Origin: Scatophagus argus
Taxonomy: Eukaryota; Chordata; Actinopteri; Scatophagidae
Assembly: GCF_020382885.2 (NCBI RefSeq)
Contig: NC_058512.1
Location: 12,302,802 to 12,366,801, forward strand
Direction of reading: 5' to 3'
Length of the DNA stretch: 64,000 nucleotides
The notes under the pieces were generated by a model, which was given only the letters and a program-made list of their open reading frames with translations, was not told the DNA's origin and ran no database searches. Position numbers and translations under genes: made by a program. Positions 1 through 14,182 of the stretch are shown here, one piece after another. Each line of letters opens with the position of its first letter. The stretch's first letter is position 1.

Positions 1-159
1 ATGATCTCTGTGTGTGTCATTATTTGTCATTTGTCAGTCGAGTTGTTATTCCTGTCTCTTACTGCCATTGTAGTCGAATCTTGGACAGTTTTTCCACTGA
101 TTTTGGCAAAGAAAATAAACTCCCTGAAACTATTTTTTTGTGTTTTCTTTTCCCCTAAG

Positions 160-3100
160 GAGTTTGAGATTGAGCTGGAGGGCTCTCAGACCCTGAGGCT
201 GCTCTGCTACGAGAAGTGTTACAACAAGACCAAGCAGAACAAAGAGGATGGAGAGAGCACAGACCGCATCATGGGGAAAGGACAGATACCGGTAAGACAT
301 GACGTCAACCCCCCTTTCAGCAGACCCTCCATTGCTGACAGAAAGTTATGTCACCACTGCTGCCACAAAGAATGAAATCTAGAAATCTATTGCTGAATAA
401 CTGAATATGATGTAAAAATTGGCTGATTGGATTATTTACCCTCTTATGTAATGGATGGGCTGGGGTTTGTTTAGTGGAGGGAAAATGCTACTCAGTACAT
501 GTATTAGAGATATTTGAATATGAAAAGTGGCGATGTGTTCAGATAACATTCACAGTGCAGTGAGAGAATGTGCAGCGTTTTAATAAGAAATTGCGCTGTC
601 AGGTTTAGCTGTCTATAATGTTTATTGAGTTACAGTAATGCCATCCTACGTGTTTGGAAATAGCTGTGAAGTGCTGTGTCTCTAAAAATGCCAAAACCCT
701 GAAAATACTCCTTAAAAAAACAAGATTGACTGATCACTGATCTCCACAGCACTGTGTCAACAATGGATCCCAGGTCGATAGCAGATCCATAGCAGACGAT
801 TAGGTTTCCAAGGTGACAGCTGCCTGCAGGATAATACCAAGTATCACTCAGTGGCTCAATAGAGAGAAAGCAAAGAAAACACGAGAGGGAGAGAGAGAGA
901 AATGGTTTCACCTGAAACATGAGTCTCTCCTTTGATTCACTGCTACCCAAACCTCCTTCTCCTTCTCGTCATTCTATATTTGTTTGTGTGTTTATGTGTG
1001 AGATTGTACATCGCAGAACATGGTTTCACCTCATACAAAAATACATAAACTGATTTTTTTCTTCGTGTCTAAAATAAGACTTCTCTGTTCGTCTTGAACA
1101 AACTCAGAAACAAAAGCAAGAAAATTTAGAATTACTGATCAGGATGAAAAAAAACTAAGAAAGACTCTTTTGTTGAGTTAAAACAATGGTGTGACATTCA
1201 TGTGGTGTCGTATGCACGCTGAATTCTAGCAGTACCCTGAACAGTATTGTAAAATTGCAGGAGCCAAGTGCCTTTGTTGCTTGATGTCTGACAAACTGTC
1301 TGTGAATTAGAGCCGCAGTGCTCCACCTTGTGGTTCCTCTCATAATCCTGTGACAGGATCGCTTCTTGATGGATGATGTCATTCAAAACAAATCACTCAG
1401 AGTGGTGAGAAAGCTGCTCAGGAGAATTCTCAGAAATCCAGGGCGAGAAACTGCCACTCCTGTCCTCGGCAGAAACCCTAGTGGCTCATAAATCCCACAG
1501 ATCACTGTTCAGTTTCACATTTTCCAACCAACTGAATGTTTAGACTGCAGAGTAGCCATTAGCACGGTAACCAAACCTACCATCCAGGTGCTGGTGTGGT
1601 GCCTGCCTAAATGTGTTTCTAACACAGGTAAATATAGCTTAAATATTTTCATTTTCATTTTTCTTTCTCTTGATCTTTTTCTTCATTTAAACAACATTTT
1701 TATCTGGTATGTTTTTTTTGTTGTTGTTGTTTTTTTCAAGAAAGAAATTTTTCAGTTGTGTATGTCATAGGCCTAATGACCACACCTGTAGAGATTCCTG
1801 TCTCCATTTGTAAAAAAAAACGGTTGTCTTTTGGAACCTTATTATGCAGTGTTTCTATGTAGTGTTGGCTTATGGTATAGTTTAGTTTTCTAGATCTCAT
1901 TTATTTGAAAAGTACATCTTGTTAGACAGCACGGCGTTTGCTAAACCTTCAACCAGCAAAGGCTGGAGAAGATAAAATTTGTTGGCCCATAACCTGAGCT
2001 TTTCAAACATTTTATCAGACAGTGAGCAGAGCCCTTATGGCTTTGCTGTTTTTAGTGGAATGTACTTCTTTGTAGTTAAATGGCTCCAACCAAAGAGCCC
2101 TCTCAGCAGTGAAAGATTCAGTTATGAGAAACATAATCTCGCCTAGCCCGCAACCAGATGGGCCTTAGCCGAGATAAACATACAATGTACAGGATACACA
2201 GTGTGTGTGTTTGTTTCGTTGTGACAGATGTATGTGTGTGTGTGCCCAGATTTTATTGCCGCACTTGGCATGTCTCTTCACATTTCAGTGTGTTTGTGTG
2301 TGAATTTAGTGTCTTTAAACAAACTGTCATATTTATTAAAAAAATATTGTAATTGGATGTAACACAACAATATTGCACCGTGACAGAGGGAAGATTTGTT
2401 CAGTTGATATAAATTAATGCGCTGCTATGTTGACACAACTGAACATTACTTATGAAGGAAACCAGTAAGATAACAAAATCCTAACAAAGTAAATAAACAT
2501 TCAAAATGCATGTAACTGTAGTGGTCCATGAGAAAATAGTGAGATTGTACAGTAAAGATGTCCATCATTACTCAGATCTTTTATTGAAGTTAAATTACCA
2601 GGACAACAATGTAAAAAAACTCCATTACAAGTAAAGGGTCTACTTTCTGATTTTTATTATTATCTTATTGTCACCAGATTCATGTACTTCAGGTATCAAA
2701 GTTAATAAAGTGGTTCTATACTAAAATATCCTCATATCTGGACCAAGAAAAACTTCTGCAACACAAATCTGTTTCTATTTGTTGAATTTTTTCTGTTTTC
2801 TTTTTTAAGTAGTGGGATAAAACCAGAAAGTGGAAGTATTCAATCATACATTTTACTTAAGTAGTTGAAAAATGTCATATACAAGTTTAAATTTAAAAAA
2901 AAAAAAAAAAAGAGTATTCGTGATCAGCTGTGTAAATGTCTTGAAATGTCTCCTTCGTGCCAATGAAATTTCTCTTTTAAATGTCACTGTAATATTATGC
3001 TAACATTTCTTGTTCTTGTCCTCCACCCAGCTTGACCCGCAGACGCTCCAAGGCAAAGACTGGCAGAGAACAGTTATTCCTATGAACGGGGTGAGCAGAT

Positions 3101-6100
3101 CGCATTGATGATATTTTTATCAGAGTCTTTTGTGTTGCTTTCCTGACTTTGCTCCCCTGACATTTAAAATTCACAAATTTAAGTTATTATATTAGGTATC
3201 TTGTTTACGTAGCACCAATACAGCCTCGTAGTTATGTTATATTAGGATGCAGTTTTCTCCAGGATGTGGTTCAGCAGTTGATTTGTCTGTGAAGTCTACA
3301 TCTGGTTTCAACATGGTGGGATTTCCTCAAGCTCATGGGAAGCTGTTGCAGATGGATTTCAGGCTTATAGATTTGTTTCTCACTCTGCAAACCCATTTTA
3401 ACCTTAAGCCCTATTTTCCTGTGTCAGATCGAGGTTAAACTTTCCATGAAGTTCACCAGCCGAGAGTTCAGTCTGAAGAGGATGCCCTCACGGAAACCCA
3501 TGGGTGTGTTTGGAGTCAAGATCTCCACAGTGACCAAGTGAGTTGACATTAAAACAGCAAGTTAGAGTAATCGTTTGGCCAGCTGTATTTAACCTCCCAG
3601 ACTTTGTCACTTTCACTTCAGTCAGGGCACATTTTTATTCTCCAGTCATGTTCCTCAGGGCTCCACTCCAGGCCTCCTCTTCTTTCATGCATGTGCTTTT
3701 TCTTCCCCTGTCCTTTCATTCCACGGTGTTGGGCTGATGATTTAATTTGTAAATGTCTATTACTGTAATTTGACTGACACAAATGTGGAAGCAATCACCT
3801 CTGTTTGCCTTGCTGACATGTCCAGGAGCTGATGTCTTGTGCATGTTTTGTATGTGCACACTGCCAGTTGTTTCATCCTTCTCCCCGACAGTAGCAGGAT
3901 CTTTATAAACACCTCATGCAGAACTTGCATGCAGACCATTAATTTAGATGACTGGAGGTCTACCTCACACAGCAATGCTTTGAGCTAACTGCTAACATCA
4001 CCATGCCATTTTACAATAACAATGAGTAACATGGAGATGTTTAGCAGGTGTAATGTTGACCATGTTCATTTCTAATCAACACAAAACACCAAGTACAGGT
4101 GAAGCTGATAGGGATGCCATCAGTTTTGTGGGTATTTGATCCTAAAAGCACTGGACAAATTATAAGTTTGACCTGATGGCTCACCAAAGTGACTAAAACA
4201 GGCACAGGGAGAGCATGCAAACTCCACACAGAAGGGCCCCGACCGGCATTTGAAGCTGGAACCCTCTTGCTGTGAAGCAACAGTATTAACCACCACTTTT
4301 TCACCTTCCAGTCAGCCTTTGGTTTCCATTTATTTCTCATGCTATGAAAATAAGCTTACAGCGACTTTTAAATATTTGTTCATTGTGCTTCGTGCTGCTT
4401 TGTGCTGATGAGTGACATTAATGAGGATTAAAGATAATAAGTGGGCTAACTAGATTTACCAGCAAAAATCAGTTAGCGTTGTAGATAAAACATTTCAGCA
4501 GAAACACAGTCAAAGAGCCAGAGGCACCACTAGCCCTTCCAGGAAACAAAACAATGCAAAACACAAGACTTAACCTTGTTTATTTCATCCTTTTGTCTTG
4601 GTAAACAAAACATTTATTCAGTAATTACACTGCTAAGTGTTTTACTCAATAGAAAATGCTCATTTATGATCATCAATGTTTATCTTCATCCAGGCGAGAG
4701 CGCTCCAAGGTGCCCTACATTGTCCGGCAGTGCCTAGAGGAGATTGAAAGGAGGGGTATGGAGGAGGTGGGAATCTACCGAGTATCAGGAGTCGCTACTG
4801 ACATTCAGGCCTTGAAGACCGCCTTTGACACCAGTGAGTACAGTCTACATCTGTGTACAGTACATGCTCTGCACACGTAATTATGTAATAAAGTTAAAGT
4901 AAAAACCTATAATGCTTTACCTGCCATGCATTTCTAGGAAAGAAGGCTGAGAGGATTTATTGACCATCACCTGAAGGAAACCCTTTTTCTAACCTTTCTG
5001 TTTCTATTGATCAGGTGATCGTTATCGTAGCTCTGAGTCTGACTGTGTGTTTGAGGCATTTTCTCTGATGTGATCAATGATTAACCAGATTTATGAACTA
5101 ATTCTGTATGAACTTGCACTTGCATTCTGTGGTTGCTAGGTGTGAATGTGTCTGGTGTGGAGTGTGTGTATTACTGTAAATCTAGAGTTGGATGTACTGA
5201 AAAATAAGCCGCATGACGACTGCTGCTTGTGCTAAGGTGGTTTCCCTTTGCCTTTGCTTTGTCTTTGCACGGCATCCTGTCTTCATGTTGTTCTCATCGC
5301 TCTCCTGCAGATCATAAAGATGTGTCAGTGATGATGAGTGAGATGGACGTCAACGCCATCGCTGGGACCTTGAAGCTGTACTTCAGAGAGCTGCCAGAAC
5401 CACTTTTCACTGATGAGCTCTATCCCAATTTTGCAGGCGGCATCAGTAAGTCTGTTAAACGCAGCTAATTAGAAGTTAATAAATCATTAAAGCTTACTAT
5501 CAGAGCTGTAGCTGCAATTTTTAAGTGTCTGCTTGTTCAGGCAAAAGTCCTTCATTTGCAGTGTTTGTAAAAACTCGATTGTTTCTGTGTAGCCCTGTCC
5601 GACAGTGTTGCCAAAGAGAGCTGTATGCTGAACTTGCTGCTGTCACTGCCTGAACCCAACCTGGTCACATTCCTTTTCCTTTTGGATCACCTGAAGAGGT
5701 AGGAACAAGTAAACACACATGTTTGCATATGTATATATAATACGTATCTACACATAAACATTCACAGAAAGAACAAATAAAACTCATGCATACACGTGCA
5801 ACAACAAGCCATAATTATACAGAGGCTGCATTCAACTGCAGTCAGCACAAATGGTAATGTGTTGCAACGCCGATATTTCTTTGACGTGACAGGCTTTGAA
5901 TGAATTTGAATGACATTGGCGATCAAATGTTTTTATAATTGGTCCAAATGACCCTACACAAAGGGATCAAAAGCCGGCTGTCATAGAGACGGGAGAGGAG
6001 CGATATTGTTGCAATACATGATTAACAGCGTGCATTGTCAGACATTCTCTCCTGGAAGACGTTCATAATGTTGTTGTTTGCATGAAAAATGTGAAAAAGT

Positions 6101-6824
6101 GTCAAGTGTCAAGAAAGAAAAAAGAGAGCTAGAGAGAGAAGTTCAAAGCCATAATTTCTCACGTCTGCACAACTGACCAAGCATGGTGTGAAGTTGGTGC
6201 AACAGAGATGAAGACCTGTTATTATGAGAAAAGTGTTAGGTTAGAGGAGGGTGTTCCTGAAGTTATTTGAAGAAGCACACAAGCAACTTAAATGAATATG
6301 ACGAGCCAAATATTTTATTAGTTAAATTAATCAAATGCCAACATTGTTGTATCAGGCAGCTATAATTTCACCACTAATGGAATCTAATAAATGCCAAACC
6401 TCGCCTGCATCTGCACCACTAATGGAGTCTGTCTTCCTCTCCCCAGGGTGGCAGAGAAGGAAAGCGTCAACAAGATGTCTCTCCATAACCTGGCAACGGT
6501 GTTTGGTCCGACTTTGCTGAGGCCTTCTGAGAAGGACAGCAAGATCCCCGCTAACCCCACCCAACCCATCAGCATGGGAGACAGCTGGTCCCTGGAAGTT
6601 ATGGCACAGGTGATTTCATATTTGAACTTTCCCATGAAGCTATTTGCAAAAGGAATCCGTCTTAAACAACCAAAACCTCACTTTTATGTTTTTTTCTCAA
6701 ATCTGTCTCTGCAACCTTTTCTTTATCATTGCAGGTCCAGGTGTTGCTGTATTTCCTGCAGCTGGAGACGATCCCAACCCCGGACAGTAAACGTCAGAGC
6801 ATCCTCTTCTCCACGGAAGTATAG
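160..6824 (+). CDS. bcr: bcr, C-terminal part: end of C2 domain and RhoGAP domain (5' part outside window)
   Basis: Eight GT-AG exons join in frame: 160-291, 3031-3090, 3428-3537, 4694-4833, 5311-5445, 5593-5698, 6447-6609 and 6735-6824 (stop TAG). They give 311 residues, about the last quarter of the 1271-residue human protein. The first two or three exons are the end of the C2 domain (begins [12 protein letters not shown]). The rest is a complete RhoGAP domain with the arginine finger in GIYRVSG (exon 4), the [11 protein letters not shown] helix (exon 5) and the [19 protein letters not shown] block (exon 7). The family role is to speed GTP hydrolysis by Rac and Cdc42; the kinase and DH-PH regions are upstream of the window. 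BCR was chosen over its paralogue ABR because the protein ends [25 protein letters not shown] as in BCR, whereas ABR ends NTLYFSTDV. Neighbouring adora2a and snrpd3 are also BCR neighbours in human. Confidence 0.93.
3930..4330. repeat. Composite interspersed repeat fragments in a bcr intron
   Basis: Two blocks resemble repeats that I remember as scattered through percomorph genomes. About 3950-4180 has the 'ctaactgctaac', 'gagatgtttagcaggt' and 'ggacaaattataagtttgacctgatgg' type of sequence. About 4205-4320 has the 'agcatgcaaactccacacag' block followed by 'cttgctgtgaagcaacag'. Both are diverged. I cannot assign class or orientation with certainty. Confidence 0.55.
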
Positions 6825-9800
6825 AGCTGACACTGAACTCTGCAAACCTGAGACTTCGACCATGAACGAGTGAAAAGGAGAAGGACTGTGGCTCAAAGTG
6901 AGCCTATAGTGTGATAGCCTATAGTGTGTTTTTGAATTGACTGACCAGGTTCCTGGAAAGGGTTATCTCTGGCGATGCCTACCCTGCCTCAAACACAAGA
7001 GGGTGACACTGGGCCTCTGAAGGTCCATGCCCTTCATATCTCTCCTTACCTGATATTTAGTGTGATTCCTTATACCTTCACTGATGACGTGAGTACACCT
7101 GCCATCCACATTTCTTCACCTTAATCTTTGTCTTAAGGCTGTACCTTTGCAGCTTGTAGACAGTTGTTCATGTCAAAAAAATGTCAAAATCAGTCCATAA
7201 GAGAACAAAATATGTCTTTCTTGGTTCTTGAATTAGTTTGCCAACAAATTAGAATTTCCATTTACCTTTGTGTTTGGGCAGTGTTCCCTGTCTGTGTTTC
7301 TTTTGGACAATCATCAGCTCAAGACTGCAAAATATGTTTATCCATCTGAAACATTGCTTCATGTCCTGTTGAAGAAAATTCTAACCGTGTCTTACACAGT
7401 CTCAGAGCTTTGTTTCTGAGTAGACAAGAGGAGATGTTTGTGCTCTATGTGAGAGTCAAACTGAACGTCTGGAGCTGCCACAATGCCACTGGCATTTTTT
7501 CTTTGTGTCGGGAAGCCAACACCTTTACGTTAAAGTGTTTACAACGTAAACAAACCCCGGATGAAGTCAGAGGCAAACATTACAGCTTGAAGAGGGACTG
7601 TAAGAGGATAAAAGGAAACCGATGATTAGTAATACACTGCATTCTGACTACATGCGTTTTTTCAGAACATAAAAGCAAATTGTGTTGTTTGTGTCTACAA
7701 GGTAGTATTCAGCTTAAATATCCAGGAAGCAATATATTTTCTAACATAGGAATTGTCTGTGTTCATATCTTTATTGACGATTTGTCCTCCGTATTGTGAC
7801 AAGGGACATTTTGCCAAATTAATATGTTGTTTGTTTGTTTGTTTGTTTCTAGGAGGCAAAAGTTGCAGTTGTATTTACAGATACAGTATGTACATATTCT
7901 GAAAGTTGTATTTTTTTTTCTTTTGGTTTAACAGTATAATCATTGTTGCTTTTATTGTAATTTATTTTGAGGGCCTGGGGGGAGAAATCGGTTCATTTTT
8001 CTATGTGAACTTTTTTCTGTTTCACTAAGAAAGTGGTAGGTCTTAGCCTTGACTTCAGGTCTTGCAGTAAATAAGCAGGATTTAGCCTTGTTCTTATAGA
8101 AACTACTCTGCTGTCTGTCCGTCCAGCCTATTGGTTATCGTTCATTTAGATATTATAATGAAGGTAATACACACATTGTAGTTACATACTGTATGCTGCT
8201 GTGGAAAAGGCACAAGCTCTTTAACTGCTGGGTGTTCCTCAGCAGAATGTCTCACATCCAGAGACCATCGCCTGTCTAGCGTAGACATTATGCAATGTCA
8301 TAATACAGCACACAAACAAACACACACATATGACATTGTCTCCTTTTTGTATCATTTAATCTGTGGCTGCAGAGTTGCACTCATGCAAGATTAGAACTAC
8401 TGTATTACAATTTAAGTGACCTGAGCACTCAGTGTTTGTGTCCATCGAAGAAGCTCTCTGTTCGTTTTAATGAAGGAATATTACTTTCTTTTTTCTCCTG
8501 ACATCTTTGAGTTTTTTTTCCTCATTGCAAAATATCCAAATAATTTGTTGTCCTCGTAACTGTTCTTCATTCCGTTAAGCTTGAAGGCGTCCAACTCAAT
8601 GGCAAAGATAACATAGAGGGCATGTTTGAGGAAATGTTAATATAACAAATTTTAAGTTTTAAACATAAATGTCTTTAGCAAAGCAAGAGGATTCTTCCCT
8701 TTTGGATACATATCAACTCTCGAAATGTCAAGACATTTGCTCACTTTGCACATGACAATACAGACAAAACATCCGTCTATCGATCCCATAAATAACTATC
8801 TCAAGTATGCCTTTGCTTTTTTTTTTTTTTTTTTTTTGCTAATTTTGACCAACTGTATCAAGCACACATTGTTTCGTCATTTATATTTTAGGATGTAAGA
8901 CAGAGAATGAAGCTATCATTCATTCATTCATCCGTCACCTTTATGACAAGTCCCGATTGCCTACACTATTCTACCCTATCGTGCCTCGACACTTATGTTT
9001 TGCTTAGCGCCTGTGGTACTCGAAATTTCAGTGGAGACGCTGACAGTGGAAATGTCGTTCAGTCTCCTGTTGCCTTTGCTGAGGATGGCCACATACTTTT
9101 CATTTCTTAAAGACTAAGACAGGACCTTAAACTTAAGCATGGTCTTAGCTCATAGCATACATACCAGTTCTACTCACCACCTTCATCTGACTGTGATGCT
9201 GTAATTCAAACTGTGTTAAAGTCAGTCTTAATGGGGCGAAGGACAGAATTTCTTGCCTGTGTGCTTGTTTTAGCTCTTGAACTTTTAGCATCTTTAATGC
9301 CTTTTATTTGTATTTATTTATGCTTTGCCCCTATTTGGAAAAAGAAGATCTACTGCAGCTATTTATTTATGATATAATATCATCTGAAGTTAAATTAATG
9401 TTAGGAAAATGGTCTTTATACGATGTGCTTTCTTTAGGAAAATGTCTGTTTATTAACTTTTTGTTTATTGATGTTCCAGCTGATTGTTGCTATTTTTTCC
9501 CAGAGTCACAACCACAGACATATTTTAACCCCTTAATCCTGCATCGCCAGCTCATCTCTGTAGTTACTTGTGTTGTACAACAGACTGGCCACTGTGATTG
9601 TTTAGCTATCTGACGATAACTGAATAGCGGGTGCAGGTTCTTGTCCATTTAAGAAGGTAGATTTTGTGAGTTAACATTACTCAAATTTCTCTTACTTTTC
9701 CATGGAGTTGTATAATATGTATTATACTAGAGAGTACATTATTTGGTTTCTGTTTTATTTATTGTGGCGTTCACTGACATATGATAAGTAAGGATCAAGT

Positions 9801-10415
9801 CGGTGTGCCTCTAGTCTCTTTGAAAGCCAAGCTGTCAGTATGTGGTAGAGGAGAAAAGAGTTGTATATTACTCTAAAACCTGCATTGTTTTGGTCTGTTG
9901 ATTGTCACTGTAACTGCATGTATCCTCCATAACCTCAACCCTCAGTTCTGTACATGAAAAAGTAAATACATCAAAAAAGGTTTAGTTTATCTGTGAAATA
10001 GCCTGAAGATATGGAACATATTGCTCTGTATGAAAGTTACAAACCTCTTTTGTTTATTGTACACAACCCAGGTAACTGTCCCTACATTTCCACACTATAG
10101 TTAATACTTTTAAGAGACCCCTGCTGCCACTTCTACAACATCAAGTTGACATTGCATCCGAGGACATAAACCTTTGGAAATGTGCTAGTTTTGTTTTATT
10201 TTGTCACGTAAAGCTGAGGATGGGACTGACCAACCACAAACACTTTCTCCTTTTACCTTTCTCAGTTTTTTTGACTCTTGTTCCTGTTCAATATTCAATG
10301 TTCTGCTTGTAGAACTGTAAAAAGGAATACTGTATCCTGAGGGCAAACATGTTTGGAAGGCATTTGCAGCCTATGTTTGTACACAAAAATGTTAAATAAA
10401 AATCTCCTTGTATCT
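6825..10415 (+). other. bcr: Probable bcr 3' UTR ending at a canonical poly(A) signal
   Basis: No coding exon is recognisable between the bcr stop and about 10.4 kb. The sequence is AT-rich with T runs (T21 at 8817-8837), a GTTT run near 7830-7847 and TGTA-type motifs. AATAAA at 10395-10400 is followed by a T-rich stretch, a reasonable 3' end. The size (about 3.6 kb) is an inference; an earlier end is possible. Confidence 0.5.
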
Positions 10416-12690
10416 ACATAAAATGATGATGTTTGATTTTTTTCCCCCTCCATCCGCAATGCACAGGACCCAAAGGAACCAACATTCTGATGCTGGGGAA
10501 CCACAGAATAGCCCAGAGGTCCTTTGGCCCTTCCCCTGACACATGCAATGTTTAGGTGGGTGTTGTGTGTCAAAGAACATCCATATGATTGCCACAACCT
10601 GAGGTTTGTCCACAGAACATTCATTGCATCGCAAAGATATTATTTATTTTATTCACTTCACCTGTCACCTGTGATTCTGCAAATTTTCTTTGATAAGCAG
10701 TGACACACACGACTCCTGGTTTGTTTGAAAAATAAAATTAATAAAAGAAATGACACATTGAAATTATTCTAAATTTAGAAACTTGCCAGTAAATGTTTGA
10801 AAGAAATGCTGCATTTCATTTGCTTGGGAAAAGTTTCTCTTGAAATGTAGCTGTATTTTTCTAATTATTCCCTTCCTCATATGCAGGGCAGTGTAGGTAG
10901 ACACAACTGTTTTACAACACTTATTTTACAACACTTGGGCATTTGTGCGAGTTTCTCTGAATTTGGATGCATCCTCAACTTGAAATCTTTTGGATGGAAG
11001 ACAACAGCAGGGATGGAAAATAAGACTAACAGTGACTTCTGGTGGTTGATTGTAGGTGTCGCAGATGCAGCTTTTCACTAAAAATTAACTCAAAAACAAT
11101 CTTTGCACACAATTGGATGGATGAGGTTCTTTAACCTGCTAAATCAGGATCTTCTTTTTCAAGCATGTTCAGAGTGTTGATGCCCTTCAGTCATGTACTT
11201 TTTTAATGGATCCTGGACTAACAACACGCTCATCTAACAGGTAGTGTTTTCTTAAAGTTAGTCCATGTAACTTTTGAAGGAAGAAATAGCAGCCTTCTTA
11301 TCTTATAAATACAATAATGGTAGTAAAATACACTATTACCCTGTTCAGTACTCACAAGAGTTTTGATACTATAGCATTGGTCTGGTGTGACGGGTGTTGA
11401 TGATGGCTTGTGTTTGCTTATGACATAATGAGATAGAAAACTTCTGCCAGGCCAAGATATTGTTGAAGTCATTTTGATGACTTTTTGACTAGTTTCAACA
11501 GTTACCGTCTGACAACAGCAGTCGCTGTTGTTCAATGAAAGTGACACTGGTTTGTGTTTACCCTCCATATTACGTCACCTCAAGAGAGCAAATCCAACTC
11601 ATCCACAAGAGGTGTTCGAAGCACGAGCAGTTGAAGATTTAAAAAGGCCAGTTGGTGCCAGACCAGTGCTGTTTTTATTCAGGAAGCCATCTGGTAGGAT
11701 ATGGGGGTTTTGGTTTATTGGCAAATATCCTTCAGGATAAAATTGTATTTCACAGCCTGGATAAATGGTAAACCATGTTGTGAACAGGAAATCTTCTCAG
11801 GAAACAAGATTGTGAGCCACACAGTAAACACTGACACGTGTTCAGTCTCATTTGTGATGCTGTGCCACAGTGTGTGTAAATTACGTGTTGTGTTTATGAT
11901 GCTCTTGTCTAATGACCAAAAGACACAACAGCTGCCATTAATCAGCACACTTTAAGTTGTTGTGGCCAGACCTCAGCTGCAGACATTTGTGCTTCTGAAC
12001 TTCATATTTGTATGTAAATTCCACCATATGTGCTGGACAGTTGAGTACAAATCATCAGCTCTAGTCCTGTTGTCATGAACAGTTAAAGAAAACCTTCAGC
12101 AGGAGACCTTCTCTGTTATAAAATCTTCCATCCAATAACAACTGTAACTCTAGACTCTAATTTAGAAGTGATGAAAAAAGAGAAGTAATCACGCAGGGAT
12201 TTGTTAGCCTTTTCCTAAGAACAAAAGAGATAAAAACAAAGAACAACCAAAAGAGAAAATAAAATAAATGTTAAATTATCTGTGAGCTTAACTTTAATAA
12301 TACATCATTTGTGAGGGGTGGAGGGATCCAAAACTACACATATGACGCATTCGCCACAGACTGTATATTCTCCTATATTAAATGGCACAGAACATGACAA
12401 CACACTGCGCTATTTTACACAACAGATAAACATATCGGCTAGTATAGTGAAGCTCCATGGACACACAATATAAACATACAAACAAAGCTCATAAGAGGTG
12501 TAGAGTGAATTTTAGCGCTTAATCGTCCCATTTGACTGTGTGCACTTTTACGCACAGCCACATTAACAACAAACGGAAGAGGGTTCTTGGTGGAGGGCTT
12601 GTAGAAGGTGCTTTCCCACGTTCTTATGTCTGATATTTACATGCTGTGAAACTAGCATAGTATGAAAGAGTTTGCAAATTATATTCTATC
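10416..12690. other. Intergenic sequence between bcr and adora2a
   Basis: AT-rich sequence. The open frames here are short, on both strands, and show no family motif. A small direct repeat 'ttttacaacactt' occurs twice near 10909-10938. I see no gene. Confidence 0.5.
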
Positions 12691-12846
12691 TGTTTTGACT
12701 CTGTTTTGTTTGGTTTTATTTTATCATCTATTCCTCTTCGCTTTTTATGCGCCCCCTCCTTATCTAATTGTCATCGGTTATTTCCATTTGTCCATACGTC
12801 ACCGTTTAACAGAAGACCCCTTCAACACAGGCACACAAATAAACCA

Positions 12847-12883
<37 letters not shown>

Positions 12884-13117
12884 GTGCGCCTACGGCCGCG
12901 CTTTTTTCCTGTTGCAGAGTATCTGCGTACCTGAACTCCGCGTGACAGAGCGAAAGCGAACAGCGGCACACACTTAGATGATGACAACTTTTTTTCAAAC
13001 TGCATTTTAGCATATTGGCTAAACGCGTCAGCTTATTGTGTCATTTTACCGCAGAGTGCGCGTTGCCAGATGCCTGACAACAGAGTGATCACCTGTCCAC
13101 GCTTACTGGGTGGGAAG
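12691..13117 (+). promoter_or_regulatory. adora2a: Candidate adora2a promoter and noncoding exon 1
   Basis: A local CpG-richer patch (12885-13070, with 'ctacggccgcgc' and 'cgcgtgacagagcgaaagcg') stands out from AT-rich flanks. A CRE-like 'tacgtca' lies at 12795-12801. A strong donor (GGGAAG followed by GTAAGAAA) ends a possible noncoding exon at 13117. It would splice to the strong acceptor at 15542, which follows a long CT tract. The start of transcription cannot be placed from sequence. Confidence 0.45.
12849..12880. repeat. (GA)n microsatellite
   Basis: About 16 uninterrupted GA units just upstream of the CpG-rich patch of the candidate adora2a promoter. Such GAGA tracts can be promoter-proximal, but here only position suggests it. 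Confidence 0.9.
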
Positions 13118-14133
13118 GTAAGAAAAGAGGAATTATTTTCTCCTCGCGGCTACGTTTTAAATATGTTTGGCAGTTTCACAGGTGCTTTCCCATCGATTGT
13201 GGCACAACTAGTATATATTATTTGGGTGTTCTTTAGGTATCGATGCTCTCACTTTGTCAGGTTTCTTGAGTTTTTATGGCAATAAACTTATCTTAAATAA
13301 TACGTTTACTGTAATTGAGAGGTAGCTGTAATTATAGTGTGTATTTACCTCAATTTCTAAGTCTTAAGGTTTAGACGGTCATAAAAACCTGCATGGGAGC
13401 AATGCTGAAGCCTTTTTTTTTCCATCACTGGACATCTATTCCCTCCAACACAAACCTCACCCTGCAGTGTAGTTTTGGCTCATATCATGTTTATCTCCTG
13501 TTTTTCCTGCTGTCAAGAGTTCACAATAATGATATCTTTAACACTTCCCTCGTCAGTTGTACACGCAGTGCCTTTTCCAACAGTGATACATCAGCTTTTC
13601 TTTTGGTTTTCCTTTGACTTTGGTGGAGCTCAGCTGGCACATTGATTGACAGGGCAAAGATGGATACCCTCCCGCAGGATGTGCATTTTCTTAACACTTC
13701 CTACAAGGCCTCTAGGCAGATATGAGTACACTCCTCATCATGGGGAGTAGTTTTTCCCAAAGCCCATAATACAGCCTATAAGCTTCAGTACTGTGAACAA
13801 GCTATTTAAGTTCAACTTTGTTTAGTTATTTTTTACTTTATTATCTATAATTTTTCTTGTTCAGGTTCACAAACTTTTGTAGCCCATGGAGGTCTTAAAA
13901 AACTTAAGTTCTGGACAATTTCCTGTAGCTTTCCAAGCCCACTTGTTAAACCTGTTTTTAAATTCCTTTGGCCTGTGAGAAGGTTTCAGCAGCAGAACAA
14001 TAGCTGAAAAGTAGGATTTTGGTTCAATGTACTGCCAATCAGGATCAGTGGTGGTAGAGTTACAGGGTTATATGTGGCCAATGGAGGGAGATTAACAAAA
14101 GAACTATGTGTGACAGCTTCCACAAATGCATAA

Positions 14134-14182
14134 GTGTGTATGTGTGTGTGTGTGTGTGGTGGGGGGGGGGGGGGGGGGGGGG
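14134..14182. repeat. (TG)n followed by a G22 homopolymer
   Basis: A TG microsatellite runs into 22 consecutive G at 14161-14182, in the presumed first intron of adora2a. Homopolymer length may be inaccurate in the assembly. Confidence 0.9.

Noticed and set aside
160..6824. Assignment to abr rather than bcr
   Set aside because: The C-terminus and the segment after LLRPSE follow BCR ([17 protein letters not shown]) and not ABR.
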